Of a DNA stretch of 64,000 nucleotides, positions 7,280-15,769 are shown piece by piece (the first letter of the stretch is position 1; each line of letters opens with the position of its first letter). Origin of the DNA: Caulobacter segnis (lineage in GTDB: Bacteria; Pseudomonadota; Alphaproteobacteria; Caulobacterales; Caulobacteraceae); contig NZ_CP096040.1 of NCBI RefSeq assembly GCF_023935105.1, positions 5,623,001 through 5,687,000 of the forward strand, given 5' to 3'. Both the position numbers and the translations under genes were made by a program. The notes beneath the pieces are model-generated. The model saw only the letters and a list, made by a program, of their open reading frames with translations, searched no databases and was not told the DNA's origin.

Positions 7280-8446
7280 ATGACCGTTTCCGTCGCGGCG
7301 ACCTCGACCGACGCCACCGCGCCCGTCCACACCTCTTCGGGCAAGAGCCACTACGTCATCCTGGACGGACTGCGCGGCGTGGCCTCGCTGATGGTGGTGG
7401 TCTTTCACGTGTTCGAGGCCTGGGCGGGCGGTGATCCCGAGCGGCAGATCATCAACCACGGCTATCTGGCGGTGGACTTCTTCTTCCTGCTGTCAGGCTT
7501 CGTGATCGCCTACGCCTATGACGACCGCTGGGCGGCGGGCATGGGCCAGTGGGACTTCTACAAGCGACGGCTGGTGCGGCTGCAGCCGATGATCATCATC
7601 GGGGGCCTGATCGGCGTGGCGATGCTGGGCCTGCAGCACTGGTCGCTGTTTCCGAAACTGGAGACCGTTCAGGCGTGGCAGATCGCCGGCGCGCTGCTGC
7701 TGGGCTCCCTGATGATCCCGCTGACCCCGTCGACCGAGATCCGCGGCTGGAGCGAGATCTACCCACTGAACGGTCCTCAATGGTCCCTGTTCTACGAGTA
7801 TATCGGCAACATCCTGTACGCCGTGGGCCTGCGGAAGCTGCCTGTCCGCTGGCTTGGCGCGCTGGTCGGCGCATCGGCCCTGGCGCTGGTCTGGTTGCTG
7901 GTGCGGGGGCCGCGCGGCGACGTGATCGGCGGCTGGGCGCTGGACGCCAGCGGGATCCAGATCGGCATGACCCGGGTGATGTTCCCGTTCTTCGCCGGCA
8001 TCCTGCTGATGCGCCTGGGCAAGCGGATCAAGGTCAAGAACGCCTTCGCCGTCTGCAGCCTGCTGCTGATCGCCGCCCTGTCGCTGCCGCGCTTCGGAGT
8101 CGGCGACCAGCGCTGGATCAACGGCCTCTACGAGGCGGCCTGCATCATCGTGCTGTTCCCGCTGATCGTGGCCATCGGCGCCGGCGAGAAGGACGTTGAC
8201 GGCCCCAGCGTCCGGATCGCCCGCTTCTTCGGCGACCTCTCCTATCCGCTCTATATCACCCACTATCCGCTGATCTACGCCTACACCGGCTGGGTCGTGG
8301 ACAGGAAGCCGACCCCGGCCCTGGGCGCCTTGATCGGCGCGGGCCTGTTCGTCGCCGCCGTCGCGATCGCCTGGGCCTGCCTCAAGCTCTACGACGAACC
8401 CGTCCGTCGCTGGCTGGCGGGCAAGGTGCTGGCGCGACGCGCCTAG
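7280..8446 (+). CDS. Acyltransferase family 3 (OafA/YrhL-like) membrane protein
   Basis: About 388 residues from the ATG at 7280; an ATG at 7250 is also possible. It is a multi-pass membrane acyltransferase: LDGLRGVASLMVVVFHVFEA carries the hallmark arginine and catalytic histidine, followed by FFFLLSGFVIAY. About ten hydrophobic segments extend to a C-terminal FGDLSYPLYITHYPLIY motif. These enzymes acylate sugars in surface polysaccharides, lipids or antibiotics. The acceptor here is unknown. It is divergent from a LacI regulator and convergent with mutM, whose stop is 4 bp away. Confidence 0.88.
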   Translation: MTVSVAATSTDATAPVHTSSGKSHYVILDGLRGVASLMVVVFHVFEAWAGGDPERQIINHGYLAVDFFFLLSGFVIAYAYDDRWAAGMGQWDFYKRRLVRLQPMIIIGGLIGVAMLGLQHWSLFPKLETVQAWQIAGALLLGSLMIPLTPSTEIRGWSEIYPLNGPQWSLFYEYIGNILYAVGLRKLPVRWLGALVGASALALVWLLVRGPRGDVIGGWALDASGIQIGMTRVMFPFFAGILLMRLGKRIKVKNAFAVCSLLLIAALSLPRFGVGDQRWINGLYEAACIIVLFPLIVAIGAGEKDVDGPSVRIARFFGDLSYPLYITHYPLIYAYTGWVVDRKPTPALGALIGAGLFVAAVAIAWACLKLYDEPVRRWLAGKVLARRA

Positions 8447-8449
8447 GCC

Positions 8450-9313
8450 TCACACCTGGCAGACCGGACAGAAGAAGGTCGACCGCCCCGCCTGGACCTC
8501 GCGGGCGATGACGCCTTTGCAGCCGGAGGTCGGGCACGGCTCGCCCTCGCGGTCGTAGACGCGGAAGCGGTGCTGGAAATAGCCCAGCGCCCCATCGGCG
8601 GCGGCGAAGTCCTTCAGCGACGAGCCGCCGACCTCGACGGCCTCGGCCAGGACGTCCTTGATCGCCGTGGTCAGGGGCGGCAGGCGTTTCGGCGCGATCC
8701 CGCCCGACGGCTTGAACGGCGAGATGTGCGCGCGGTGCAGGGCCTCGCACACATAGATATTGCCCAGGCCCGCGACGGTGCGCTGGTCCAGCAGCAGGGT
8801 CTTGGGTCCCTGCTTGCGATTGGCGAAGGCCTTTTCCAGGGTCTTGGCGTCGAAGCCCTCGCCCAGCGGCTCGGGACCCATGGTCGCGAACCAGGGATGA
8901 TGGCTGACCCGGTCGGTCTGGATCAGGTCCATGAAGCCGAACCGGCGCGGGTCGTAATAGGTGACGGTGGCCCCTGCTTCGGTCTCGAACACCACGTGGG
9001 CGTGCTTGTCGTCGGGCTTGACCTCGCGGGCGAAGTCGCCGGGCCTCACGGTCCCTTCCGGGGCGGCGATCTCGAAGCGGCCAGTCATGCCCAGGTGCAT
9101 CACCAGGGTGTCGCCGCGATCCAGCGGCGCCAGGATGTACTTGGCCCGGCGGTCGAGTTGCAGGATCTTCGCCCCGGTCAGCCGCTGGACGAAGCCGTCG
9201 GGCAGCGGGAAGCGCAGGTCGGGGCGGTTGGCGCGCACGCGGACCAGGCGCGCGCCGGACAGGACGGGCTCGAGACCGCGTCGGACGGTCTCCACTTCGG
9301 GCAATTCGGGCAA
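8450..9313 (-). CDS. mutM: Formamidopyrimidine-DNA glycosylase
   Basis: 287 residues starting MPELPEVETVRRGL. P2 is the catalytic nucleophile after Met removal and E3 is the general acid. It excises 8-oxoguanine and ring-opened purines and has AP-lyase activity. K58-like FDRRAKYIL and the H2TH region around VAGLGNIYVCEALH are present. The C-terminal zinc finger has Cys pairs in CPTSGC and CPVC. It is divergent from ubiE, an arrangement shared with many alphaproteobacteria. Confidence 0.97.
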   Translation of the reverse strand: MPELPEVETVRRGLEPVLSGARLVRVRANRPDLRFPLPDGFVQRLTGAKILQLDRRAKYILAPLDRGDTLVMHLGMTGRFEIAAPEGTVRPGDFAREVKPDDKHAHVVFETEAGATVTYYDPRRFGFMDLIQTDRVSHHPWFATMGPEPLGEGFDAKTLEKAFANRKQGPKTLLLDQRTVAGLGNIYVCEALHRAHISPFKPSGGIAPKRLPPLTTAIKDVLAEAVEVGGSSLKDFAAADGALGYFQHRFRVYDREGEPCPTSGCKGVIAREVQAGRSTFFCPVCQV

Positions 9314-9396
9314 CGGCGAACCCTTAAGACGATGACGCGGCGCGTGACGCGGGCTAATAGCGGACGTTCATATAGAGAGTTCGGCCCAAAGACGTC

Positions 9397-10155
9397 ATGA
9401 GCAACACCTCCGCCAGCTTCGGTTTCACGGATGTCGACGCCTCGCTGAAGGCGGGCCTGGTGCGCGGGGTCTTCGACCGCGTCGCCAAGAACTACGACAT
9501 CATGAACGACCTGATGAGCGGCGGGGTGCACCGGCTCTGGAAGGACGCCGTGGCCGCGCGCCTCAATCCGCAGCCGGGCGAGGTGATCATCGACTGCGCC
9601 GGCGGCACCGGCGACATGGCCCGCCGCTTCGCCAAGATGGCCCGGAACGCCCAGGAGCGGCGCGGCGGTCCGGACGCCACCATCAACATCGTCGACTACA
9701 ACGCCGAGATGATCATGGCCGGCATCGAGCGCGGCGGCGAGCCCGAGATCACCTGGACCGTCGGCGACGCCCAGCGCCTGCCGCTGCCGGACAACTACGC
9801 CAACGCCTATGTGATCAGCTTCGGCATCCGCAACGTCACCGACATCGACGCGGCCCTGCGCGAGGCGCGCCGGGTGCTGAAGCCCGGCGGCCGCTTCCTG
9901 TGCCTGGAGTTCTCGCGGCCGGTGACCGAGGCCCTGGCCAAGGCCTACGACGCCTACAGTTTCAAGGTCATTCCGCAGGTCGGAGAATGGGTCGCCAAGG
10001 ACCGCGACGCCTATCAGTACCTGGTCGAGAGCATCCGCCGCTTCCCCGACCAGCGCACCTTCGCCGGCATGATCGAGACCGCCGGCTTCAAGCGCGTGAC
10101 CTACACCAACTTCACCGGCGGCGTGGCGGCCCTGCACCAGGGCTGGGCGCTCTGA
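9397..10155 (+). CDS. ubiE: Ubiquinone/menaquinone biosynthesis C-methyltransferase
   Basis: 252 residues, class I SAM-dependent methyltransferase that C-methylates the demethoxy-quinol ring in ubiquinone synthesis. The SAM motif I IDCAGGTGDMARRFA lies at about 65-80. VFDRVAKNYDIMNDLMSGGVH near residue 30 and DALREARRVLKPGGRFLCLEFS are family signatures. It precedes ubiB by about 150 bp; the gap holds a large inverted repeat (10186-10276). The two genes act in the same pathway. Confidence 0.96.
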   Translation: MSNTSASFGFTDVDASLKAGLVRGVFDRVAKNYDIMNDLMSGGVHRLWKDAVAARLNPQPGEVIIDCAGGTGDMARRFAKMARNAQERRGGPDATINIVDYNAEMIMAGIERGGEPEITWTVGDAQRLPLPDNYANAYVISFGIRNVTDIDAALREARRVLKPGGRFLCLEFSRPVTEALAKAYDAYSFKVIPQVGEWVAKDRDAYQYLVESIRRFPDQRTFAGMIETAGFKRVTYTNFTGGVAALHQGWAL

Positions 10156-10185
10156 GTGATCGCGGTGACTTTTCATTCCGATTTC

Positions 10186-10276
10186 CCCGGCGAAAGCCGG
10201 GGCCCAGATCGTAAGGCCGAGCGAGGCCAGGACTTGCTATCGCTCAGGCTGGATCTGGATCCCGGCTTTCGCCGGG
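10186..10276. repeat. Long inverted repeat between ubiE and ubiB
   Basis: CCCGGCGAAAGCCGGG (10186-10201) and its exact reverse complement (10261-10276) bound the element. The inner flanks (CCAGATC / GATCTGG) extend the stem to about 25 bp around a 41-nt loop. Each arm is itself a small hairpin. It resembles dispersed palindromic intergenic elements of GC-rich alphaproteobacteria and could modulate ubiE-ubiB transcript processing. Confidence 0.8.
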
Positions 10277-10306
10277 AGGATCGGGGTGAGGTAAAAGGCG
10301 CTCGCC

Positions 10307-11827
10307 TTGCCTAGCCTTTCCGCATTTCTCCGCCTGACCGGCGCGGGCTGGGCCCTGGTCCGGGCCGACGCCCTGATCCCGCGCGAGGTCGAGCCTCAGC
10401 TGCCGCCGGCCGCCAAGCTGGCCGGCCGGCTGCTGCGCATGTTCGCCGGTGGCGCGGCCAAGCGCGGCCGGCCGGGCCAGCGGCTGGCCGACGTGCTGGA
10501 AAAGCAGGGTCCGGCCGCGATCAAGATGGGCCAGTTCCTGTCGACCCGCGCCGACATCTTCGGGACCGCCTTCGCCGAGGACCTGGCCCATCTGAAGGAC
10601 CGCCTGCCGCCGTTCCCTCTGGCCATCGCCGAGGCCGAGATCCAGCGCAACCTCGGCAGGCCGCTGGGCGAGATCTACGCCGAGATCGGCGAACCGGTCG
10701 CCGCCGCCTCCCTGGCCCAGGCCCATCCGGCCGTGCTGCTGGACGGCCGCAAGGCGGCGGTGAAGGTGCTGCGCCCCGGCGTCGAGCGCCAGGTGGCCCG
10801 CGACAGCGCCGTGCTGCGCCTGGCCGCGCGCCTGGCCGAGCAACTGGCTCCCGCCTCGCGCCGCCTGAAGCCCACCGAGTTCGTCGAGGTGGTGATCCGG
10901 GCCCTGGACCTGGAGATGGACCTGCGCTTCGAGGCCGCCGGCTGCGCCGAGCTTGGCGAAGCCATGGCGACCGATCCCTACATGCGCGCGCCGCTGGTCT
11001 GCTGGGAGGGCGTCGGCAAGCGCGTCCTGACCCTGACCTGGGCCGAGGGCGTGGCGCTATCGGACCCCGCCGCGCTGGAGCTGCCCGGCCTGGATCGCAA
11101 GGCCCTGGCCGAGAACATCACCCGCGGGTTCCTGGCCCAGGCCCTGGACCACGGCCTGTTCCACGCCGACCTGCACGAGGGCAACCTGTTCGTGGCCGCG
11201 CCCAGCGCCGTAACCGCCGTCGACTACGGGATCATCGGCCGCCTGGGCCCGGGCGAGCGCCGCTACCTGGCCGAAATCCTGTACGGCTTCCTGAACCGCG
11301 ACTACGCCCGCGTGGCCAAGGTGCATTTCGACGCCGGCTATGTGCCCGCCCACCAGGACGTGGACGCCTTCGCCCAGGCCCTGCGCGCCGTGGGCGAGCC
11401 GGTGTTCGGCCGCAACGCCCGCGAGGTCTCGATGGGCCGCCTGCTGGCCCAGCTGTTCGAGATCACCGCCCTGTTCGACATGGCCCTGCGGCCGGAACTG
11501 GTTTTGCTGCAGAAAACCATGGTCACCGTCGAGGGCGTGGCCCGCCGCATCGATCCGACTCACGACCTGTGGGCCGCCGCCGACCCGGTGGTGCGCCGCT
11601 GGATCGGCCGCGAGCTGTCGCCCGCCGCCAAGGCCCGCGACTTCGCCGAAGAGGCCCTGCGCGCCATCAAGGCCCTGGCCCGCCTGGCCGAGGCCCCGCC
11701 CCCAGCGCCCGTCGTGGTGGCCGAGCGCCAGCACAGCTGGCCGCTGCTATGGTTCCTGGTCGGGGCGGCGACGGCCGGCGCGGCCTTCGTCACCGGCCTG
11801 CTGCTGGCGCCGCATCCGCCCCTCTAG
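10307..11827 (+). CDS. ubiB: Ubiquinone biosynthesis regulatory kinase-like protein UbiB
   Basis: 506 residues of the ABC1/ADCK/UbiB atypical kinase family, required for ubiquinone production and probably acting as an ATPase. The family KxGQ motif is KMGQ at 73-76. AAVKVLRPG supplies the nucleotide-binding lysine, HADLHEGNLF the catalytic loop and VDYGIIGRLG the metal-binding aspartate. One or two C-terminal membrane helices lie after residue about 475. The start is TTG at 10307 with AAAAGG upstream. The 3' end overlaps the convergent lipoprotein gene by 4 bp. Confidence 0.94.
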   Translation: MPSLSAFLRLTGAGWALVRADALIPREVEPQLPPAAKLAGRLLRMFAGGAAKRGRPGQRLADVLEKQGPAAIKMGQFLSTRADIFGTAFAEDLAHLKDRLPPFPLAIAEAEIQRNLGRPLGEIYAEIGEPVAAASLAQAHPAVLLDGRKAAVKVLRPGVERQVARDSAVLRLAARLAEQLAPASRRLKPTEFVEVVIRALDLEMDLRFEAAGCAELGEAMATDPYMRAPLVCWEGVGKRVLTLTWAEGVALSDPAALELPGLDRKALAENITRGFLAQALDHGLFHADLHEGNLFVAAPSAVTAVDYGIIGRLGPGERRYLAEILYGFLNRDYARVAKVHFDAGYVPAHQDVDAFAQALRAVGEPVFGRNAREVSMGRLLAQLFEITALFDMALRPELVLLQKTMVTVEGVARRIDPTHDLWAAADPVVRRWIGRELSPAAKARDFAEEALRAIKALARLAEAPPPAPVVVAERQHSWPLLWFLVGAATAGAAFVTGLLLAPHPPL

Positions 11828-12378
11828 CCTTCGGCCTGTTCGCGCTTCCTGGCCGCCGAGGTCCGGCGGTCCTCGCGGGTCTTCTGCTCGTCCCAATAGG
11901 CCGCGCCCTCGTCGGGCTTGAACATCGTGCGCGGCGCGCCCTCGCGCGAGACCACCGCGAAGACGTTGTCCTTGGGGTCGTAGATCAGCAGGTCGCCGTT
12001 CGCGCGCTTCAGAGTCTGCGCGCCCTTGGGTGGGTCGCTGACGAAAGCGTGGACCTTGGCGACATAGTCGTCGGCCGTCTTGGCCCCGAACGTCTCGCCG
12101 TTGCGCTCGAAAGAACGCTGGGCGTTCTCCTCGGCCGTGCGCGTGCGGTTGGCGGCCCAGTAGGGCTTGCCGGCGATCAGCTTGACCGGCGCGTCGCGCG
12201 GATCGGCCGCCCGGCCGCCGCCGTTCGCCCCGCCTTCCGGCGGCGGCGCGATATCGTTGCTGGCCCGCTCGCTGGCCTTGGGCGCCTTCACGGCCGAGGC
12301 GCCGCTGTCGCAGGCCGAAAGACCCGCCAGCAGCATGAGCGCCGTCGCGCCCGACAAGACGTTTCGCACAATCTTCAT
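11824..12378 (-). CDS. Putative lipoprotein, function unknown
   Basis: 184 residues. A type II signal peptide is clear: hydrophobic ATALMLLAGL followed by lipobox LSAC with the lipidated cysteine at residue 23. A Ser/Pro/Gly-rich linker follows, then a small domain containing KTADDYVAKVHAFV and LLIYDPKDNVFAVV. A charged helix with many Arg and Glu closes the protein. The middle part looks like conserved Caulobacterales proteins of unknown role. It is divergent from coaBC. Confidence 0.75.
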   Translation of the reverse strand: MKIVRNVLSGATALMLLAGLSACDSGASAVKAPKASERASNDIAPPPEGGANGGGRAADPRDAPVKLIAGKPYWAANRTRTAEENAQRSFERNGETFGAKTADDYVAKVHAFVSDPPKGAQTLKRANGDLLIYDPKDNVFAVVSREGAPRTMFKPDEGAAYWDEQKTREDRRTSAARKREQAEG

Positions 12379-12518
12379 GATGGCATCGCCCCGTTGTTCT
12401 ACTTTTACGTTATTGAACGAAAGCGGAACATGAGTCGAGTCCCTATCTTTAACCCTGGCGCTTTGGCGCGAGGGTGGGCATGTGCAGGGATGAGACGCAT
12501 GCGGAAGCGGAGTGCGGC

Positions 12519-13730
12519 GTGAGCGGCCAGAACGTGAAAGACAAGCGGGTTCTTCTGATCGTCGGCGGCGGGGTGGCGGCCTATAAGGCGCTGCTGCTGA
12601 CCCGGCTGCTGCGCAAGGCCGGGATCGCCGTGCGGCCGATCCTGACCAAGGCCGGGGCCGAGTTCGTGACGCCCCTGTCCCTGGCCGCCCTGGCCGAGGA
12701 CAAGGTCTATCAGGAGCTGTTCTCGCTAACCGACGAGCATGAGATGGGTCATATCGAGCTGTCGCGCTCGGCCGACCTGATCGTGGTCGCGCCCGCGACC
12801 GCCGACCTGATCGCCAAGGCGGCCGGCGGCTTCGCGGGCGACCTGGCCTCCACCACCCTGCTGGCCACCGACAAGCCGGTGCTGATGGCCCCGGCCATGA
12901 ACGTGCGGATGTGGCTGCACCCGGCCACCCAGCGCAACATCGCCACCCTGAAGGCGGATGGCGTCAGCTTCGTCGGGCCCGACGAGGGCGCGATGGCCTG
13001 TGGCGAGTTCGGGCCCGGACGCCTGGTCGAGCCGGAAGAGATCTTCGCGGCCATCGTGGCGATGCTGGAGGGCCCCGCCGCCCGCCCGCTTCAGGGCAAG
13101 CGCGCCCTGGTCACGGCAGGCCCGACCTTCGAGCCGATCGATCCGGTGCGAGGCATCACCAACCGCTCCAGCGGCAAGCAGGGCTTCGCGATCGCCGAGG
13201 CGCTGGCGAAACTCGGCGCGGAGGTCACCCTGATCGCCGGTCCCGTGGCCCAGCCCACGCCGGTCGGCGTCAAGCGGGTCGATGTCGAGACCGCTCGCCA
13301 GATGCTGGCCGCCAGCCAGGCCGCCCTGCCCTCCGACGTCGGGGTGTTCGTGGCCGCCGTCGCCGACTGGCGCGTCGACGAGGCGTTCGGGACCAAGCTG
13401 AAGAAGGAAAAGGGCGGCCCGCCGGCCCTGACCTTCGTCGAGAACCCCGACATCCTGGCCACCCTGTCGGCCAGCGGCCCCCGGCGCCCCAAATTGGTCA
13501 TCGGCTTCGCGGCCGAGACCGACCATGTCGAGGAGCACGCCCGCGCCAAGCTGGCGCGAAAGGGCTGCGACTGGATCATCGCCAATGACGTGACCGAGCC
13601 GGGCGTGATGGGCGGCGGCGAGAACGCCGTGCTGCTGATCACCCAGGACGGGACCGAGCGCTGGGACCGCGCGGCCAAGGACCAGGTGGCCGGCCAGATC
13701 GCGGCGCGGATCGCGAAGGCGCTCGGGTAA
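12519..13730 (+). CDS. coaBC: Bifunctional phosphopantothenoylcysteine decarboxylase / phosphopantothenate-cysteine ligase
   Basis: About 403 residues from a GTG at 12519 with GGAAGCGGAG upstream; a GTG at 12474 would add 15 residues. It catalyses two coenzyme A synthesis steps: CTP-dependent cysteine ligation and FMN-dependent decarboxylation. The CoaC half (about 1-190) has VGGGVAAYKA, the FMN segment ATADLIAKAAGGFAGDL and substrate motif APAMNVRMW. The CoaB half (from about 200) has TAGPTFEPIDPVRGITNRSSG, the dimer and CTP region, and KLKKEKG. It stands upstream of dut, a frequent neighbour. Confidence 0.95.
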   Translation: MSGQNVKDKRVLLIVGGGVAAYKALLLTRLLRKAGIAVRPILTKAGAEFVTPLSLAALAEDKVYQELFSLTDEHEMGHIELSRSADLIVVAPATADLIAKAAGGFAGDLASTTLLATDKPVLMAPAMNVRMWLHPATQRNIATLKADGVSFVGPDEGAMACGEFGPGRLVEPEEIFAAIVAMLEGPAARPLQGKRALVTAGPTFEPIDPVRGITNRSSGKQGFAIAEALAKLGAEVTLIAGPVAQPTPVGVKRVDVETARQMLAASQAALPSDVGVFVAAVADWRVDEAFGTKLKKEKGGPPALTFVENPDILATLSASGPRRPKLVIGFAAETDHVEEHARAKLARKGCDWIIANDVTEPGVMGGGENAVLLITQDGTERWDRAAKDQVAGQIAARIAKALG

Positions 13731-13808
13731 GGCGCCCTGGCCTGAGGCACTGGCCTGTAGGGGCGCAAATCAGCTACAGCCGGGCGATCCCAAGAAGGAA
13801 CCGCCCGC

Positions 13809-14279
13809 ATGTCCGCCATTCCCGCCGGTCTCGCCATCCGCTTCAAGCGTTGGGAAGGCAATGCCGACCTGCCGGTTCCGGCCTATGCGACCAGCGGCGC
13901 GGCGGGCTTCGATCTGCGGGCCCACGTGCCGGAGAACGAACCTATCGTTCTGAAACCGGGCTCGCGCTGCATGGCCCCGACCGGCTTTTCGGTGGCGGTG
14001 CCGGACGGCTGGGAGATGCAGGTTCGCCCGCGCTCGGGCCTGGCCTTCAAGAACGGCGTCACGGTGACCAACGCGCCGGGCACCGTCGACAGCGACTATC
14101 GCGGTCAGGTCTGCGTGCTGCTGATCAATCTGGGCGAAGAGGACTTCACGATCCGCCGGGGCGACCGCATCGCCCAGGGGGTCATCGCGGCGGCCCCGCA
14201 ATGGCCGCTGGTCGAGGTCGACGACCTGGACGCCACCGATCGCGGCGCGGGCGGCTTCGGCTCGACCGGCTCGAAATAG
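13809..14279 (+). CDS. dut: dUTP diphosphatase
   Basis: 156 residues, trimeric dUTPase that hydrolyses dUTP to dUMP and keeps uracil out of DNA. All five motifs are visible: SGAAGFDLRA (1), RPRSGLAFKNG (2), NAPGTVDSDYRGQV with the catalytic aspartate (3), GDRIAQGVI (4) and the C-terminal P-loop-like RGAGGFGSTG (5). It sits 78 bp downstream of coaBC in the same direction. Confidence 0.97.
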   Translation: MSAIPAGLAIRFKRWEGNADLPVPAYATSGAAGFDLRAHVPENEPIVLKPGSRCMAPTGFSVAVPDGWEMQVRPRSGLAFKNGVTVTNAPGTVDSDYRGQVCVLLINLGEEDFTIRRGDRIAQGVIAAAPQWPLVEVDDLDATDRGAGGFGSTGSK

Positions 14280-14280
14280 T

Positions 14281-14427
14281 CTAGAGCGGGGCGGCCGCCT
14301 GAAGCGCCTTCAGGCCGATGACCAGATAGCCGCCGAACCCGGCGGCGAAGGCGGCCGCCGCCATCCAGAGCGTCGGACGCAGCAGGTCGAGGACGGAAAG
14401 TCCCGCGATCGGGGGTCGCGACTTCAT
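14281..14427 (-). CDS. Small single-span membrane protein (48 residues), unknown
   Basis: This short ORF has an ATG at 14427 preceded by AGGAGATGAGG, a strong ribosome site. It encodes a short polar N-terminus (MKSRPPIAGLSV) and one hydrophobic helix at about 19-39 (WMAAAAFAAGFGGYLVIGL). The stop is just 2 bp from the convergent dut stop. No known family was recognised. Coding status rests on the ribosome site, the membrane helix and snug packing. Confidence 0.5.
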   Translation of the reverse strand: MKSRPPIAGLSVLDLLRPTLWMAAAAFAAGFGGYLVIGLKALQAAAPL

Positions 14428-14562
14428 CGGAACCTCATCTCCTGACGACGTATGCGTCGGAGGAAATACGCGCGCCCACGCTTTAGGTTGCGCGACCCGC
14501 CGCGTCGAAACCGCGACGCCAAGCGCCCGCGTGAAAAAACTTCGTCGGCGTTAATTGAAAGT

Positions 14563-14578
14563 TGGACGACTGCGTCCA
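14563..14578. promoter_or_regulatory. Candidate operator for the emr operon
   Basis: TGGACG-ACTG-CGTCCA is a perfect 6-bp dyad about 75 bp upstream of the EmrA start. TetR-type repressors commonly bind such palindromes and the operon's third gene is a TetR protein, so autoregulation is a reasonable inference. Confidence 0.4.
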
Positions 14579-14650
14579 TTTATCCCTTGCCGAGCGCGCT
14601 GGACCCGACTATCCGGCGCGCTTGAAGCCTTTCGACAGGGATCTGGGTGC

Positions 14651-15754
14651 ATGGCGACGCCGGGTAACAAGAAGCTGGTTCCGATGATCGTCGGCGGGGT
14701 CGTCCTCGTCGGCGTGGTCGTCGGCGGGACGCTGTGGTTCATCGACAAGCAGCGCTACGAGGCGACCGACAACGCCTTTGTCCAGGCCGACACCGTGCAG
14801 GTCAGCCCGCAGGTCTCGGGCTATGTCGCCGAGGTGCTGGTGGCCGACAACCAGCGGGTCGAGGCCGGCCAGGTGCTAGCCAGGATCGATCCGTCGACCT
14901 TCCAGGCCCGCCTGGACCAGGCCATCGCCAATGCCGGCGCCGCCGACGCGGCCATCCGCGCCGTCGACGACAAGAACAGCCTGGAACAGGCGATGATCGC
15001 CCAGAAGGCCGCCGGCGTGACCAGCGCCCAGGCCGACGCCGGCCGCGCCAGAGCCGACCTCGATCGCTACGACGCCCTGGCCAAGCAAGGCTGGGTCTCG
15101 CAGCAGAAGGTCCAGACCGAGCGCGCCGCCGCCACCCAGACCACCGCCAGCGTCGCGAGCGCCCAGGCCGCGCTGGAAGCCGAACGCCGCGCCGCCCAGT
15201 CGCTGGGCTCGGCCAAGGCCCAGGCCGTGGCGCAGTCCGCCGCCGCCCATGCCGCTGTCGAGCAAGCCAAGCTGGACCTGGAGCGCACCACGATCCGCGC
15301 GCCGGTCGCCGGCGTGGTCGGCGCCCGCTCGGTCCGTCCGGGCCAGCTGGTCCAGCCGGGCGTCGCGCTGATGTCGGTGGTGCCGCTGGGCCGCGCCTTC
15401 ATCGTCGCCAATTTCAAGGAAACCCAGGTCGCCCGCATCCGCGTCGGCCAGCCGGTCGAGATCAAGGCCGACGCCTTCGGCAAGCAGAAGATCGTCGGCA
15501 AGGTCGACAGCTTCGCCCCCGCCACCGGCCAGGAGTTCGCCCTGATCCCGGTCGAGAACGCCGTCGGCAACTTCACCAAGATCACCCAGCGCCTGCCGGT
15601 CAAGATCGTCGTCGACCGCAGCCAGTTGGGCCAGGCCCTGCGGCCGGGCCTGTCGGTCGAGATCAAGGTCGACGTCCGCGACCGCTCGGGCCCCTCGTTC
15701 GCCGAGGCGGCCCAGGTCACGCCGCAGGTCGCCCGCCAGGGCGTGGATCGCTAG
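14651..15754 (+). CDS. emrA: HlyD/EmrA-family efflux periplasmic adaptor
   Basis: 367 residues from the ATG at 14651. One N-terminal membrane helix (about 10-30) is followed by YEATDNAFVQADTVQVSPQV, the start of the beta-barrel and lipoyl domain. A long alpha-helical hairpin (about 90-200, Ala/Gln-rich) leads to the second lipoyl half TTIRAPVAGVVG. The adaptor links an inner-membrane MFS pump to an outer-membrane channel; no TolC gene is in the window. It is followed after 15 bp by emrB. Confidence 0.9.
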   Translation: MATPGNKKLVPMIVGGVVLVGVVVGGTLWFIDKQRYEATDNAFVQADTVQVSPQVSGYVAEVLVADNQRVEAGQVLARIDPSTFQARLDQAIANAGAADAAIRAVDDKNSLEQAMIAQKAAGVTSAQADAGRARADLDRYDALAKQGWVSQQKVQTERAAATQTTASVASAQAALEAERRAAQSLGSAKAQAVAQSAAAHAAVEQAKLDLERTTIRAPVAGVVGARSVRPGQLVQPGVALMSVVPLGRAFIVANFKETQVARIRVGQPVEIKADAFGKQKIVGKVDSFAPATGQEFALIPVENAVGNFTKITQRLPVKIVVDRSQLGQALRPGLSVEIKVDVRDRSGPSFAEAAQVTPQVARQGVDR

Positions 15755-15769
15755 ACGGAGCGACGCGTC

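Noticed and set aside
7402..7417. TCTTTCACGTG in the acyltransferase gene as parS
   Set aside because: The right half (TTCGA) fails to match and it lies about 47 kb from the other sites.
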